Origin: Strigamia acuminata
Lineage: Eukaryota; Arthropoda; Chilopoda; Geophilomorpha; Linotaeniidae
NCBI GenBank assembly: GCA_949358305.1
Contig: OX442319.1
Location: 9,920,001-9,984,000 of the forward strand
Reading direction: 5' to 3'
Length of the DNA stretch: 64,000 nt
Translations under genes and position numbers: made by a program
The notes under the pieces: model-generated
What the model was told of the DNA's origin: nothing
Database searches by the model: none
Seen by the model: the letters and a program-made list of their open reading frames with translations, nothing else
Shown here: positions 32,275 through 43,680 of the stretch, one piece after another
Layout of the letters: each line of letters opens with the position of its first letter
How positions within the stretch are numbered: the first letter of the stretch is position 1

Positions 32275-32675
32275 TTAGATCTCGCTCGTCTCGGGATCTC
32301 GGTCTCGGCAATCTCGGGCCTTTTTGTGTTCGAGATCTCGGTCTCGTAAAACCGAGATTTCAGCACGAGATTATACACGAGATATAATAAAAAACGTACA
32401 ATTAACGTTACGAGTCGTAATTTTAATTGTTTGATTTTTATTATATCTTGTAACAGCTACAAACTGTCATGTCAACGATTTTCGGCCGCAATTGTTCGAT
32501 TGAATGCGGCCAGAGCTCGGCTGCAATTGTACGATCAAATGCGGTCGATTTTCGCCCGCATTTGCGCGATCGAATGTAGCCGGTTTTCGCCCGCATTTGC
32601 GCGATTGTATGCGGCCGGAGCTCGGGACCGTCGGATCTCGTCTCGGAAACTCGAGATTTCGAAAAGAACGAGATG
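32275..32675. mobile_element. Foldback element rich in TCTCG/CGAGA motifs
   Basis: The left part repeats GATCTCGGTCTCG and the right part its complement (CTCGAGATTTCG). Between them lie four units of the GC-rich tandem repeat also found at 25590. The paralogous flanks at 26840 and 45950 on the left side lack it. Exact ends were not determined. Confidence 0.5.
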
Positions 32676-32789
32676 CTGAAGTATCCACACATGAAATGGA
32701 AGAATTTTGCCTAGCACAGGAAATATTAATTACACAAGATATTTCCAACAAATACTCATTTCCCGAATAAAATGACTGATACATTAGAC

Positions 32790-33142
32790 CAGGGTTTCCC
32801 AAACGGTTAGGTGCGCCTCACTGGTGGGACGCGAGCTGATTATTGGTGGGGCGCACCCATCATACATGCCTAAATAAAACAAGCTTATTTTGTAAACTTT
32901 TGTAAATTTTTAAGCAAAATTATATAAAATTATATAAAAAATTATTCAAAGTTTTATGCAAAATTATATAAAATTATATAAAAAATTATTCAAAGTTTTA
33001 TGCAAAATTATATAAAAATTTCTTTTTTTCTTTTTAGAAGGAAATTTTTTAAAAATTGAATGCATTGATAGATGAAGTGGGGCGCAGAAGATCGCCTTGC
33101 TTAAAAAGTGGGGCGCGATGATAAAAAGGTTGGGAACTCCTG
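32790..33142. mobile_element. hAT-like MITE, 353 bp, with 8-bp target duplication
   Basis: The ends CAGGGTTTCCCAAAC and GTTGGGAACTCCTG are imperfect inverted repeats of hAT type. CATTAGAC is duplicated on both sides (32782-32789, 33143-33150). The paralogous flank at about 51930 has the uninterrupted site. The interior has GTGGGGCGC repeats near the ends and a direct repeat TTATATAAAATTATATAAAA. No transposase. Confidence 0.88.
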
Positions 33143-33423
33143 CATTAGACCATTTCTTACTGTGCCACATATAAATTTTATTTTTTTCACACCTAATACT
33201 TTGAGAAGTTTATGGCAACGTAATGTACACATTAGCTGTTGGAAGTCGTCTTTTTTCTGTTTACATTTCAGCGTGTACTTACACACTTTTAAAGATCGTC
33301 CAATCAAGTAATATGTATTCGAACTTAGCTAATAATGTTTTTTTTTTCAGAAAAAGTTTATTCGGTGTCATTAGCGTGCATTCAGCTTCAAATTTGATAC
33401 GGAGTACTTTATTGAAGTGAAAA

Positions 33424-34530
33424 ATGAAGAGAAAATGCCAGGATTACTGTTGCAATCTGTGTGACTATTCGTGTGCATTTTATTCACTTTTGAGGAACCA
33501 CATGCTTAAGCACACGGGAGAAAGACCTTTCAAGTGCCATTTTTGTGATTATTCATGCAAGCAAAGTGGGCGTTTAAAAGAACATCTAATGACTCATACA
33601 GGAGAAAAACCCTTCAAGTGTCATTTGTGTGCTTATTCATGCAATCAAAGTGGGTGTTTAAAACAACATCTAATGACTCATACAGGAGAAAAACGATTCA
33701 AGTGTCATTTCTGTGACTATTCATGCAATAATAGTGGGCGTTTAAAAGAACATCTATTAACTCATACAGGTGAAAAACCCTTCAAGTGCCATCTTTGTGA
33801 TTATTCATGCAATCACAGTGCGTGTTTAAAACGACATCTATTAACTCATACGGGAGAAAAACAATTCAAGTGTCATTTCTGTGACTATTCATGCAATAAT
33901 AGTGGGCATTTAAAAGGACATATATTAACTCATACGGGAGAAAAACCCTTCAAGTGCCATTTTTGTGATTATTCATGCAATCATAGTGGGAGTTTAAAAC
34001 AACATATATTAACTCATACGGGAGAAAAACGATTCAAGTGTCATTTCTGTGACTATTCATGCAATAATAGTGGGCATTTAAAAGAGCATATATTAACTCA
34101 TACGGGAGAAAAACCCTTCAAGTGCCATTTTTGTGATTATTCGTGCAATCAAAGTGGGAGTTTAAAACGACATATATTAACTCATACGGGAGAAAAACGA
34201 TTCAAGTGTCATTTCTGTGACTATTTATGCAATAATAGTGGGCATTTAAAAGAGCATATATTAACTCATACGGGAGAAAAACCCTTTAAGTGCCATTTTT
34301 GTGATTATTCATGCAATCATAGTGGGAGTTTAAAACAACATATATTAACTCATACAGGTGAAAAACGATTCAAGTGTCATTTCTGTGATTATTCATGCAA
34401 TCAAAGTGGGCGTTTAAAAGAACATCGATTTACCCATACAGGTGAAAAACCATTCAAGTGCCATCTTTGTGCTTATTCCTGTATTCAAAGTGGGCAGTTA
34501 AAAAGACATATTGCAACTCATACAGGTTAA
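33424..34530 (+). CDS. C2H2 zinc-finger protein, 13 fingers, 368 aa, cut short by a stop
   Basis: Starts at ATG 33424 (GTGAAAAATGAAGAG). Thirteen intact fingers; fingers 2-12 are of a distinct sub-type (CDYSCNNSGHLKEH, CDYSCNHSGSLKQH) and fingers 4-11 alternate in two-finger units, so the array grew by pair duplication. It lacks the atypical second finger that its closest relative at 52.3 kb keeps. The last finger is of the IQSGQLKRH type found in the other genes. The stop arises where a GAA linker codon became TAA, and decayed fingers follow. The protein may still work as a shortened array. Confidence 0.85.
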   Translation: MKRKCQDYCCNLCDYSCAFYSLLRNHMLKHTGERPFKCHFCDYSCKQSGRLKEHLMTHTGEKPFKCHLCAYSCNQSGCLKQHLMTHTGEKRFKCHFCDYSCNNSGRLKEHLLTHTGEKPFKCHLCDYSCNHSACLKRHLLTHTGEKQFKCHFCDYSCNNSGHLKGHILTHTGEKPFKCHFCDYSCNHSGSLKQHILTHTGEKRFKCHFCDYSCNNSGHLKEHILTHTGEKPFKCHFCDYSCNQSGSLKRHILTHTGEKRFKCHFCDYLCNNSGHLKEHILTHTGEKPFKCHFCDYSCNHSGSLKQHILTHTGEKRFKCHFCDYSCNQSGRLKEHRFTHTGEKPFKCHLCAYSCIQSGQLKRHIATHTG

Positions 34531-34767
34531 AAATCATTCAAATGTCATTTGTAATTTTTGCAGTATTACAAGTGTGAAATTGCGACTTATACGAGTGAAA
34601 AATTATTAAAGTATTATTTATGTGCTTATCTCTGTTTTGAAAGGTCGAATTTGAAAGGACATTTAACAATACATACAGGAGAAAAACCACTCAAGTGCCA
34701 TCTGTGTGCTTATGCTTGTAGGCAAAACAATGCTTTGAAAAATCATTTACTCAAGCACTCTGGTTAA
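34531..34767 (+). pseudogene. Untranslated 3' fingers of the 33.4-kb gene
   Basis: In-frame continuation after the TAA: one finger broken by a small deletion and a second TAA, one finger with Cys changed to Tyr (KYYLCAYLC), then an intact last finger CAYACRQNNALKNHL with LKHSG and a stop. This is what the C-terminus was before the nonsense change. Confidence 0.8.
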
Positions 34768-36474
34768 TAACTACAACACATGTGTCACTTCTAAACATGT
34801 TATTTCTTTCCGCATTTTGACTTTTCAAGTTGTTGCCTAAAAACATTTTTTTCTCCTGGAATATTAGGTAAACGGAAATTGACTCAATACTTTATAAACG
34901 AAAAAAAATTTCTGTGATATTTGACCTTTAATTTGTGAAAATTGTTGTTACTCAACTCAAGTCGAAATCGAAGAATTCCATCACGTAAGGTTCTTTAACC
35001 ATTCTTCTAGTTTTTTTTTTTAACTTATAACGTTGTAATACTCAGAATACTAGCATTTGTTTCATATATTTTTCTCCCCCATTTTTATATTGTCTTCAAA
35101 AGCGTTTATCTTGTTCACTCGTTTAATTTCTGTATTTATTCTGCTTTCCAAGTTTGCATTTAAAAGTTGTATTTTTTTTTTTTTAGTTTGAAAATTTGTT
35201 TGAATCTATTTTTGCCTCAAAACAAAATCTGATTGACATGCATATTTCTTTTTCTAGATTTTAAAACTTGTAGAAGTTAGATTTTGGAAAATCTTAATAT
35301 TTTTTTTTTGTAATTTGAGTTTTGTTATTCTTCTTTATTTTATTCTTTGATTAGCATTTGAGATTTTTTATCAATTTTTAATTAGGTTTTGGGATTGCCT
35401 GTATTCATTTGCAATTACATCTTGAGATTGTTTGTAGTTATTTCAAATTACATTTGAGAAGAATTATAATATAATTTTATATGATTTTGATTCGATAAAT
35501 AAAAGCTATGTTTTATTAAAACAAACTTTTCATTTCATTTTTCTATTTATTTATAAGCTAATTAATACTTTGACAAAATGTGCTTAAAACCTTTTTTTGT
35601 ACATGAAAATTAAGAAAAATGAAATTTATTTTGGCTTAAAATAGATTGATTTTATACTGATTTTATTATGATTGAACAAGTGCGTCTTTGTGTTTAGTTT
35701 GGTTTTGCGCACGGCAGGCTTATTTTTAACCTGGATTATTTTGGACTTAGTCAAAAGGAATCCTGGTCGAAAATATTACCGGTATTAGTTGAAAATATAC
35801 TGTTCAAAAATTATCCAAAAATTATCCGGATCAACTGTTGTTTCTCCTCAAGTCGAAAATAATCCAGTTTGAAATTAATCCTGCCTTTGGTGTATTGTAG
35901 GCTGACCTTTACCTTCCTTTTCTTCTTTTTATCTCGAAATAGCTTTATCATTCTTTTTACAAAATGTGTTATTGCTGTGACATAATTTAAAAAAAAGATA
36001 TGTGAAAGATATATTCTTGTCGCCTACTCATAAATAAAGAAAACTGATATATATTTTGATTTAAATAGTTTATTCAATAAACATTTTGGCTGAAAAGTAA
36101 AATATACTATTGGTCTGCTATTTTGATCGCAGCCAATCCGGTCTGCCCTGATGTCGATGCGCTTCGTGTGTCACCAGCAAACTGTCGCCCACTTCTTTTA
36201 CCCACAATCCAACCTGATTTCTGCTTATAGACGTACTGCAGGTAAAATTTCGACAAATTCTACAATTTTTACGAATGAATTTTAATTTTATTTTTATTAT
36301 TATTAATTTTTTATTTCTTTATTTCGTCAAAGTTTAAAAAGAGCGATCAATTTTGTAATCTAAAAATTACTGACGAAGTCTGGTGGTGAAAATTGAAAAC
36401 AGAGAATGGTGGAAGTTTTGAAGTGGCGAACCAACAAGTGTGTATTTATTATAAACGTATCGTGATACATCACG
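34768..36474. other. 3' flank duplicated from other zinc-finger genes
   Basis: To about 35530 it is the repeated 3' flank also present after the 21.1-, 27.1- and 41.0-kb genes. 35690-36150 matches 15650-16130. No gene was seen before the second dsRBD-like copy. Confidence 0.5.
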
Positions 36475-38030
36475 ATGGACGACGATTACAGGAAAATGTG
36501 GGCAGATTATTGGGTTATTAGAGAGGATTTCATTAAAAAGTTCAAAGATCTTTATCCAGAAAGTGAATTTATTGCGCACGCACTGAACTCCGATTTTTAT
36601 CCGAGGTAATTTATTTAATTTAATTTAATTAAATTTGATATATAAGATGGGAAACAATATGTGCAATGATTAATGGATGGTTCGAACTTTCTAGTTGTTT
36701 GGAGAAACCGACTGCAACCGTTAAGCGCCAGCACGCCGAAAACGAAGCCAAAATGGCGGAAGGTATTTTTCAAAATATAAAATATTAAATATTGGACGAT
36801 TTAACTATGATATATTAATTTTCTTTAGAGCCATGTGAGAAAAAGAGAAAAGAAAATACTCCAACTGAAGCAAATTGTGCTTCATTTCTAACGGAATCGA
36901 GATTAGAGCCATCAAATGATGAAATTTCAGCAGAAAGTAATGAAGATTATGACGTGGAAATTGATGAAGAAAATGACGAACTTGATGCGGAATTAAAAAA
37001 CGAATTAATGAATTATGATCTGCTCGTCGCAGAAAAGTCTAAAACTCAAAACACGGGTATAAAATCAAAAAAAATCCAAATTTTGTGGTTCCGACTATGA
37101 AATTTCATTGAAAATTGTACACAAATTTAAAATAATTTGTTTCTGTTTTGTTTTCTAGATTTGAATTGTAATACTTACCAGCCAGTAAACCGCAGAGGCA
37201 GAGTACCAAACGATTTTGCTAATAATTTGCCGCTCGTGGCGCAATTTACCGGAAAATATTCCAGATTGAAATATGCAAACTATTTGACTTTGACACAAAA
37301 AGTGACCTTGGCATTAACGCAGTGCGACTTCACCTACACCTGGCACCATTTCACGACTGAAGGAATCAACGGAACCCAAAAGACCATTGGCGAATTATAT
37401 TTCCAGCACTTCTTGGTCGCCACGGGCGGAGGGAATAGCAGCGCAATGGCTGCAGAATCCGCTTTTGCACAACTTACGATGACTATGGCAAATTATCAAA
37501 AATTTGGAACTTGGAATTTTGGCCGCCCGGTTCAACCGATTGACGTAGAAGACGCCAAAGTCACGGAATTAGGACTATTAATGACCAAATTGGCCCAGGT
37601 TGCGGAAATAATTAAAAAAACAAAATCCAACATACTAAATCCGAAAACGTTGCTAAACGAAGCATTCAGGAAGTGCAAACTGGGGATTTTGTGGACATAT
37701 TATTGCAGGCCGAAGGAACGCACTACTGTTTGCGATTTGATTGCGATGAATAAATTCCGATTGAGTTGGGGAGTCGCTTTGTGCGAGATAGACGCGGCGC
37801 GCTATGCGTCGATTGCTTTACTGGACAAGATCGACGCTTTGTTGGTTAAGTGGGGAGCACGTGTACCGTCGTTACGCCGTTAAACTTGTTTACGTAGGGA
37901 AATGTTATCGGCAGCAAAGAAAATTCTTTTGTTCTGTGGGAAAAGAGTTATCTGGAGTCTCAAAATGTGCAATCCATTTTGTGTGATTGTGCTTGAACAG
38001 AATGGAATAGAACTGAAATTCAAAGTTGGG
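36475..38030 (+). pseudogene. Second, truncated copy of the dsRBD-like gene
   Basis: Exons 36475-36605, 36695-36762, 36829-37056 and 37159 onward correspond one-to-one to exons 1-4 of the gene at 16441, with the same borders and phases. In exon 4 an extra 8 bases (CGCCGTTA-like duplication at about 37874) shift the frame and bring TAA at 37881-37883, about 55 codons early. Homology continues to about 38025, then stops; exons 5-8 are absent. If translated it would give about 390 residues that keep the dsRBD-like segment, so a shortened functional protein is not excluded. Confidence 0.7.
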
Positions 38031-38640
38031 AGCAGTCGATCTTCGTTATACCCACAACACACAACGAATTTTTTGTTAAATGAACATAGAACACGGAAGA
38101 CTATATTAAATTTTTTTGATATAATAGTGCCCCCTGACTTGTAGGAGGCGCCGGCACCCCTCTCTGAGATGAATGAAATATGTTGATTACACACAGTCGT
38201 CCTTTCCCCATTTTGATTAACCTTTAATACCTTTATTTTTAATTTTATTAATAAAAATTAAAACCCCACGATTGCCCCTATAACATTTACATTTTCCACC
38301 AACCAAGCCACATTTGTCTTGGCTTTACTACCTGGTTTCATCATGTGTTGTGATTGTATATTTTTCTCATTAATATCTGTTTAATTGTCCGTGTGATTAA
38401 TTGACATCAATCCGTTGTTCAGGTGTCGGTAAAAATGCTTCACTTTTGTGTTTAATTCTTAGTATTTTTCTGAAAACGTTTATTTTAATTTTTTGGTTAC
38501 GTAAAATAAAATGGTATTTATTTCTTGCTTAATTTTCAATTTTAAAACATCTTTTATTGATTTTTATGATTTAGATTTTGATATTGTTAATCGTCATTAA
38601 AATTTCTTTTCCATCCACAATATTCGCACCAAAATGAAAG
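38031..38640. other. Intergenic
   Basis: AT-rich. 38400-38640 is the repeated upstream block of the zinc-finger genes (as at 6600 and 19700). No gene was seen. Confidence 0.4.
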
Positions 38641-38650
38641 AAAAAAGATG

Positions 38651-39830
38651 GGTCCGACTAATCGTAGGGCCTTGATCGTAGGGCCTAGGGCGTAGGGCCT
38701 CGGTCGCCAGGAGAGGTCAATCCGCACGTGTCGGTCCTCGGGCTCCAGAAATGATCAATTGATAAGCGTAGGGCCCTACGCCCTACGCCCTACGACCTAC
38801 GCCCTACGATCAAGGCCCTACTGTCGAATGTCGCGGCCGTCGATTGTGCATTGTTGGCCGGACGTTTTCGGCTCTCGATTGGCGTCGATTGGCGGGCTTT
38901 AGCCGTCGATTATCGGCCGGACGTTTTCGTCTCTCGCGGCCGTCAACTGTCGATTGGCGGGCGGACGTTTTTGGCTCTCGTGCCCGTCGATTAATGTTTA
39001 ATGTTATTTTATTTGATGATTTGGTTTGATGATTTTTACTATAATTCGTAAATAAAGTAATGTTATGTAATTCAATCATCATTTGTCACTTCTGTGACTT
39101 TTAATTTTTTAACACAAGTGTAATAAAATTTTAAAACATTATTTTATTTGCAAATTATAATAAAAATCATCAAACCAAATCCTCAAATAAAATAACATTA
39201 ACATTAATCGACGGGCGCCCGAAAATCGACAATTGGCGGGCGCGAGAGGCGAAAACGTCCGCCCGACAATCAACAATCGGCGGGCGAGAGAGCCGAAAAC
39301 GTCCGCCCGAAAATCGACAATTGGCGGGCGCGAGAGGCGAAAACGTCCGCCCGACAATCAACAATCGGCGGGCGAGAGAGCCGAAAACGTCCGCCCGAGA
39401 ATCGACAATTGGCGGGTGCGAGAGGCGAAAACGTCCGCCCGACAATCAACAATCGGCGGGCCAGAGGCGAAAACGTCCGCCCGCCAATCGACATTTGACG
39501 CCTGACAATCGACAGTAGGGCGTTGGGTGTAGGGCGCGAGAGACGAAAACGTTCGGCCGATAATCGACGGCTAAAGCCCGCCAATCGACGCCAATCGAGA
39601 GCCGAAAACGTCCGGCCAACAATGCACAATCGACGGCCGCGACATTCGACAGTAGGGCTTTGATCGTAGGGCGTAGGACGTAGGACGTAGGGCGTAGGGC
39701 GTAGGGCCCTACGCTTATCAATTGATCATTTCTGGAGCCCGAGGACCGACACGTGCGGATTAACCTCTTCTGGCGACCGAGGTCCTACGCCCTAGGCCCT
39801 ACGATCAAGGCCCTACGATTAGTCGGATCC
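38651..39830. mobile_element. 1.18-kb foldback transposon with 10-bp target duplication
   Basis: Ends GGTCCGACTAATCGTAGGGC and its complement (one mismatch). Inverted repeats extend several hundred bases into both arms, meeting near 39090. AAAAAAGATG is duplicated exactly on both sides (38641-38650, 39831-39840). Paralogous flanks at about 6830, 13070 and 19895 have the single uninterrupted site. Long inverted repeats with 9-11-bp duplications fit Mutator-like/foldback elements. No transposase. GC content is far above the flanks. Confidence 0.88.
39210..39500. repeat. About 88-bp tandem repeat inside the foldback
   Basis: A little over three units of GAAAATCGACAATTGGCGGG...GAAAACGTCCGCCCGA, present in the right arm. 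The left arm has a shorter, related version, so the arms differ by repeat number. Open frames here are repeat artefacts. Confidence 0.75.
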
Positions 39831-40119
39831 AAAAAAGATGCATTAAATTTAACAAGATGATTTTATCTCCTCATCGTTAACAAAAATTGGGTCATTGCAA
39901 AATTCCATCTTCTGTATTCCCAAGGTCGTCATCACAATGCCCTACCTCTGACCCCCTCCATTGGTTGTGTTCCATTGGGAAGACGAAGCCACGACTCACC
40001 TCGCGCTTGCAGTTGAGAAAAATCATTTGGTCATTTTGCAAGAATTGAGGTAAGATATAACGTTACTGAAGTTTGTATATGTAAAAATTACTATTTAGGG
40101 TTTTTTTTTATTATTATAG

Positions 40120-40238
40120 TTTGCTTGATCCATCAGTTCCACAAACCTGTCCTAGGATCCGCGGTGTCCTTTAACAATTCGTACGGAAGAACAAGCATTG
40201 AAGCGCCATCTTTGACCTTATTTCTACGGTCAGAAAAG
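40120..40238 (+). other. Probable untranslated exon (dead finger) of the 41.0-kb zinc-finger gene
   Basis: Fourth copy of the exon at 7123-7264, with acceptor TTATAG and donor GAAAAG/GTATTT. The first-exon donor GAATTGAG/GTAAGA is kept near 40050. The following 800 bases are intron and 5' UTR (final acceptor TTTCAG/ACAGACC at about 40920). Confidence 0.45.
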
Positions 40239-41044
40239 GTATTTAAAAAATATTTTGCAACTCATAATAGAGAAAAGCCATTGAAGTGATATTTATGAAA
40301 TAGTTCAAGAGTAGAATCATTTTAATAAATTAGATTTTTTTTTACGTGGGATAAAAAAATGATCGGGTTGGGAGTAAATGGAGTTTTATTTTGCCTTCCT
40401 CTAATCTGTGACCTGGCGGAACCCGTGTCCTTTAATGCATGCCAAAATGTTTGCCCGATACGAATTTTGATGTTTTTGGAACTAAAAAAGGATTTATAAA
40501 TTCTGAAACCGGGCTCATTCGATTGGAAATTGAATTCTACACACGACTGTGTATTTCTTTTTTTCTATTCGGCATGGACAATTTGAAAAAATCATGAAAA
40601 AACCACAAGTTTGAAAAATGACGGATTACGATGATTTTATAATGTTTCCAGTGTACAATTTACCACTCTTTCAAATGGTGCCAATTATTTTTTGACCTGA
40701 ACTTCAGTTTTTTTCTATTTGCTAAAAAACGATGTTATTTCTTAAATTTTTAGTCTGGATTCAAATTTCCAAAAAAACCTTGTTTTTTTTTTTTACTTGT
40801 TTTGTTACTGTTGTTAGTAAAATGTCATGAAATTACATTTTTTCGCGTTACTATTTTCATAAAATATGTGTGCCTAATAGCTAATACCTAATACCTAATA
40901 TTTGGCTTTCTTTAATTTCAGACAGACCATTTATGAAGTGATTGAATGATATCTTATTTATCAGCATCAAGTCAGTGTCAGTTTGCAAAACAACCATTTT
41001 CTGAGTAAGCTTGGAACCCGGTTGTTTTTAAATATATATTCAAA

Positions 41045-41899
41045 ATGAATAGAAAACAACAGCGTTATAGTTGCAATTTGTGTGATTATTCGTGTCCAAA
41101 ATATAATATTTTGGAGCGACACATGCTTATACATACTGGTGAAAAGCCATTCAAATGCCAAGTGTGTTCAACTTCTTTTAGGCTTAAACGATCATTAGTT
41201 TTCCATACGCGAACTCACACGGGAGAAAAACCGTACAAGTGCCATTTGTGTGATTATTCCAGTATTACAAGTAGGAGTTTAAAAACCCATATTATGACTC
41301 ATACAGGTGAAAAACCATTCAAGTGCCATCTTTGTGCTTATTCCAGTATTACAAGTGCTCATTTAAAACGTCATATTGCAACTCATACGGGTGAAAAGCG
41401 ATTGAAGTGCCATCTTTGTGCTTATTCTTGTTTTGAAAGTGGGAATTTAAAAACCCATATTGTAACTCACACAGGTGAAAAACCACTCAAGTGTCATCTT
41501 TGTGCATATTCCTGTATTCAAAGTGGACAATTAGGACGTCACATTGCAACTCATACAGGTGAAAAACGATTCAAGTGTCATCTATGTGATTTTTCCAGTA
41601 TTACAAATGGGAATTTAAAAAACCACGTTGCAACTCATACAGGTGAAAAACCACTCAAGTGCCATCTTTGTGCTTATTCCTGTATTGACAGTGGAAATTT
41701 AAAAAGACATATTGCAACTCACACTGGTGAAAAACCATTCAAGTGCCATTTATGTGCTTATTCCTCGAAAGAAAATGGACATTTAAGAAGTCATATTGCA
41801 ACTCATACAGGTGAAAAACCACTCAAGTGCCATCTTTGTGCTTATGCTTGTAGGCAACACAGAGATTTGAAAAAACATTTACTCAAGCACACAGGTTAA
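41045..41899 (+). CDS. C2H2 zinc-finger protein, 10 fingers, 284 aa
   Basis: ATG in TTCAAAATGAATAGAAAACA. Ten fingers with all zinc ligands present: finger 1 YSCNLCDYSC, finger 2 CQVCSTSFRLKR, last finger CAYACRQHRDLKKHL with an LKHTG tail. Contact residues differ between fingers. Just after the stop (41917-41934) the bases CCTGTGTGCTTGAGTAA are the complement of the gene's own last codons (TTACTCAAGCACACAGG), forming a short hairpin at the 3' end. Probable nuclear DNA-binding protein. Confidence 0.9.
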   Translation: MNRKQQRYSCNLCDYSCPKYNILERHMLIHTGEKPFKCQVCSTSFRLKRSLVFHTRTHTGEKPYKCHLCDYSSITSRSLKTHIMTHTGEKPFKCHLCAYSSITSAHLKRHIATHTGEKRLKCHLCAYSCFESGNLKTHIVTHTGEKPLKCHLCAYSCIQSGQLGRHIATHTGEKRFKCHLCDFSSITNGNLKNHVATHTGEKPLKCHLCAYSCIDSGNLKRHIATHTGEKPFKCHLCAYSSKENGHLRSHIATHTGEKPLKCHLCAYACRQHRDLKKHLLKHTG

Positions 41900-41949
41900 T
41901 AATTACAATTATTATCCTGTGTGCTTGAGTAATTGTGTTGTAATTTACA

Positions 41950-43577
41950 ACATATGTGTCACTTCTAAACATGTTATTTCTTTTCACATTTTCACTTTTC
42001 AAGTTGTCGCCTCAAAGGATTTTTTTTTGCTGGAATATTATGAAAACGGAAATTTTAATTGATTTAATACACAAAATAAACAAAAATAAATTTCTCTGAT
42101 ATTTGACCTTTAACGTCTGCAAATTGTTGTTACCCAACCACAAGTCGAAATCGAAGAATTCTCTTTTTTAACTTGAAACATTTAGAATACTAGAATCTGT
42201 TTCATTTTATTTCTCCCCCATTTTTATATTGTCTTCAAAAGCGTTTATCTTGTTCACTCGTTTAATTTCTGTATTCATTCTGCTTTTCATGTTTGCATTT
42301 AAAAGTTGTATTTTTCCTTTTTCTATTCAAAAATTTGTTTGAATGTATTTTTGCCTCAAAACAAAATCAGATTGCCATGCATATTTCTTTTTCTAGATTT
42401 TAAAACATGTAGGAAGTTAGTTTTTGGTAAATCTGAATATTTTTTTGTAATTTACGTTTTGTTGTACTTTTTTATTTTATTCTTTGATTAGCATTTGAGA
42501 TTTTTAATCAATTTTTAGTTAGATTTTGCGATTGCCTGTATTCATTTGCAATTACATTCAGAGATCATTCGTAGTTATTTCAAATTACATTTGAGAAGAA
42601 TTATTTTTATTTTACTGAATATTATGATTTCCATTTGATAAATAAAAGCTTTGATTTATTGAATCAGACTTTTCATTCCATTTTTCTTTTTATTTATAAA
42701 CGAGGTGTCAGTTTTAGCAATTATACTCAAAAATAAAAAAAAAATACCGGCAGTTCTAAAAATTAAACACAAAAATTATTTAATTTTTCTGTTAGGATCC
42801 ATTTACTTTTATTGCAATTGATTGCTCAACAGTAATTTCCATCAGCAGTTTATATTTTAAGCAATAAATTGTTAAATTCAATTATTTGTGTGGGTAATTC
42901 AGTGAATACAGATAACTAGGTATGTAAATTATGATGATTTTTAAATAAAAACACAATTTCAATAAATAAAATGCGTTTTGTTTATTGAAATGGGTCAATG
43001 GGCCAACACGTCGGTTTATTTATTTTTACCAAGAGATGGCGCAAAATTCAACTTCAAATCGGGTTTTCTTATCAACCAGCACCTCATGTTTTCTCGTCGC
43101 GTGCTTGAAAAAATCCTTCACATTGTTTGCCGAAAAATAAGAATTGGGGTACGATCTGACGTTCACCAAATTGCCACCTCTAAACTCATCTTTATCTTTA
43201 TCTTTATTTTTGTAGTTTGCCGATCCGTAAGATCCATAAGTCTGTTCAAGGCTCCGTGACCTTCAGTGCCAGAGCAGGCAAACATTGTAGGCGTAGTCTT
43301 AAGAAGGCTGAAGGTTCCACTTGGCTGCCCAAATCATAAGCAACTGCTGAAAATGGAGACAAAAATATAATTCTCACTAGATTACCGTAAGAAAGCGATA
43401 ACATAGATCAATATTATTTATGAAGTGTGTTTCTAATATTTGATTTTATTTTAATTTCAGAATAAGTTCTAATTCGATGTGATTTTGTGATTTCGTGATT
43501 TCTGTCAGCATTAAGTCAGTGATTGATTGCAAAACAAACATTTTTCGCACACTCAGCTTGAACTCGTTACGTTGCAG
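41950..43577. other. Repeated 3' flank and upstream block of a dead zinc-finger locus
   Basis: 41950-42960 is the 3' flank shared by several zinc-finger genes; 42970-43575 is shared with 23480-24090. No intact gene was seen. Confidence 0.45.
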
Positions 43578-43680
43578 GTATGTTTAATTTCTTTTTGGTC
43601 TATAGTGATGTTGGTTGTCCAAATGCGATCGCAGACGAGGGAAAACCCATTGACGTGTCATACAAATTCAACACCAGACA
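43578..43680 (+). pseudogene. Zinc-finger pseudogene remnant
   Basis: Corresponds to the second-finger region of the pseudogene at 24092 (TTTAATTTCTTT...GATGTTGGTTGTCCAAATGCGATCGCAGACGAGG), with finger 1 deleted and only a fragment of a third finger left. Confidence 0.65.

Noticed and set aside
38810-39721. Arg/Pro-rich frames at 38.8-39.7 kb
   Set aside because: They lie wholly within the inverted-repeat arms of the foldback transposon and mirror each other on the two strands.
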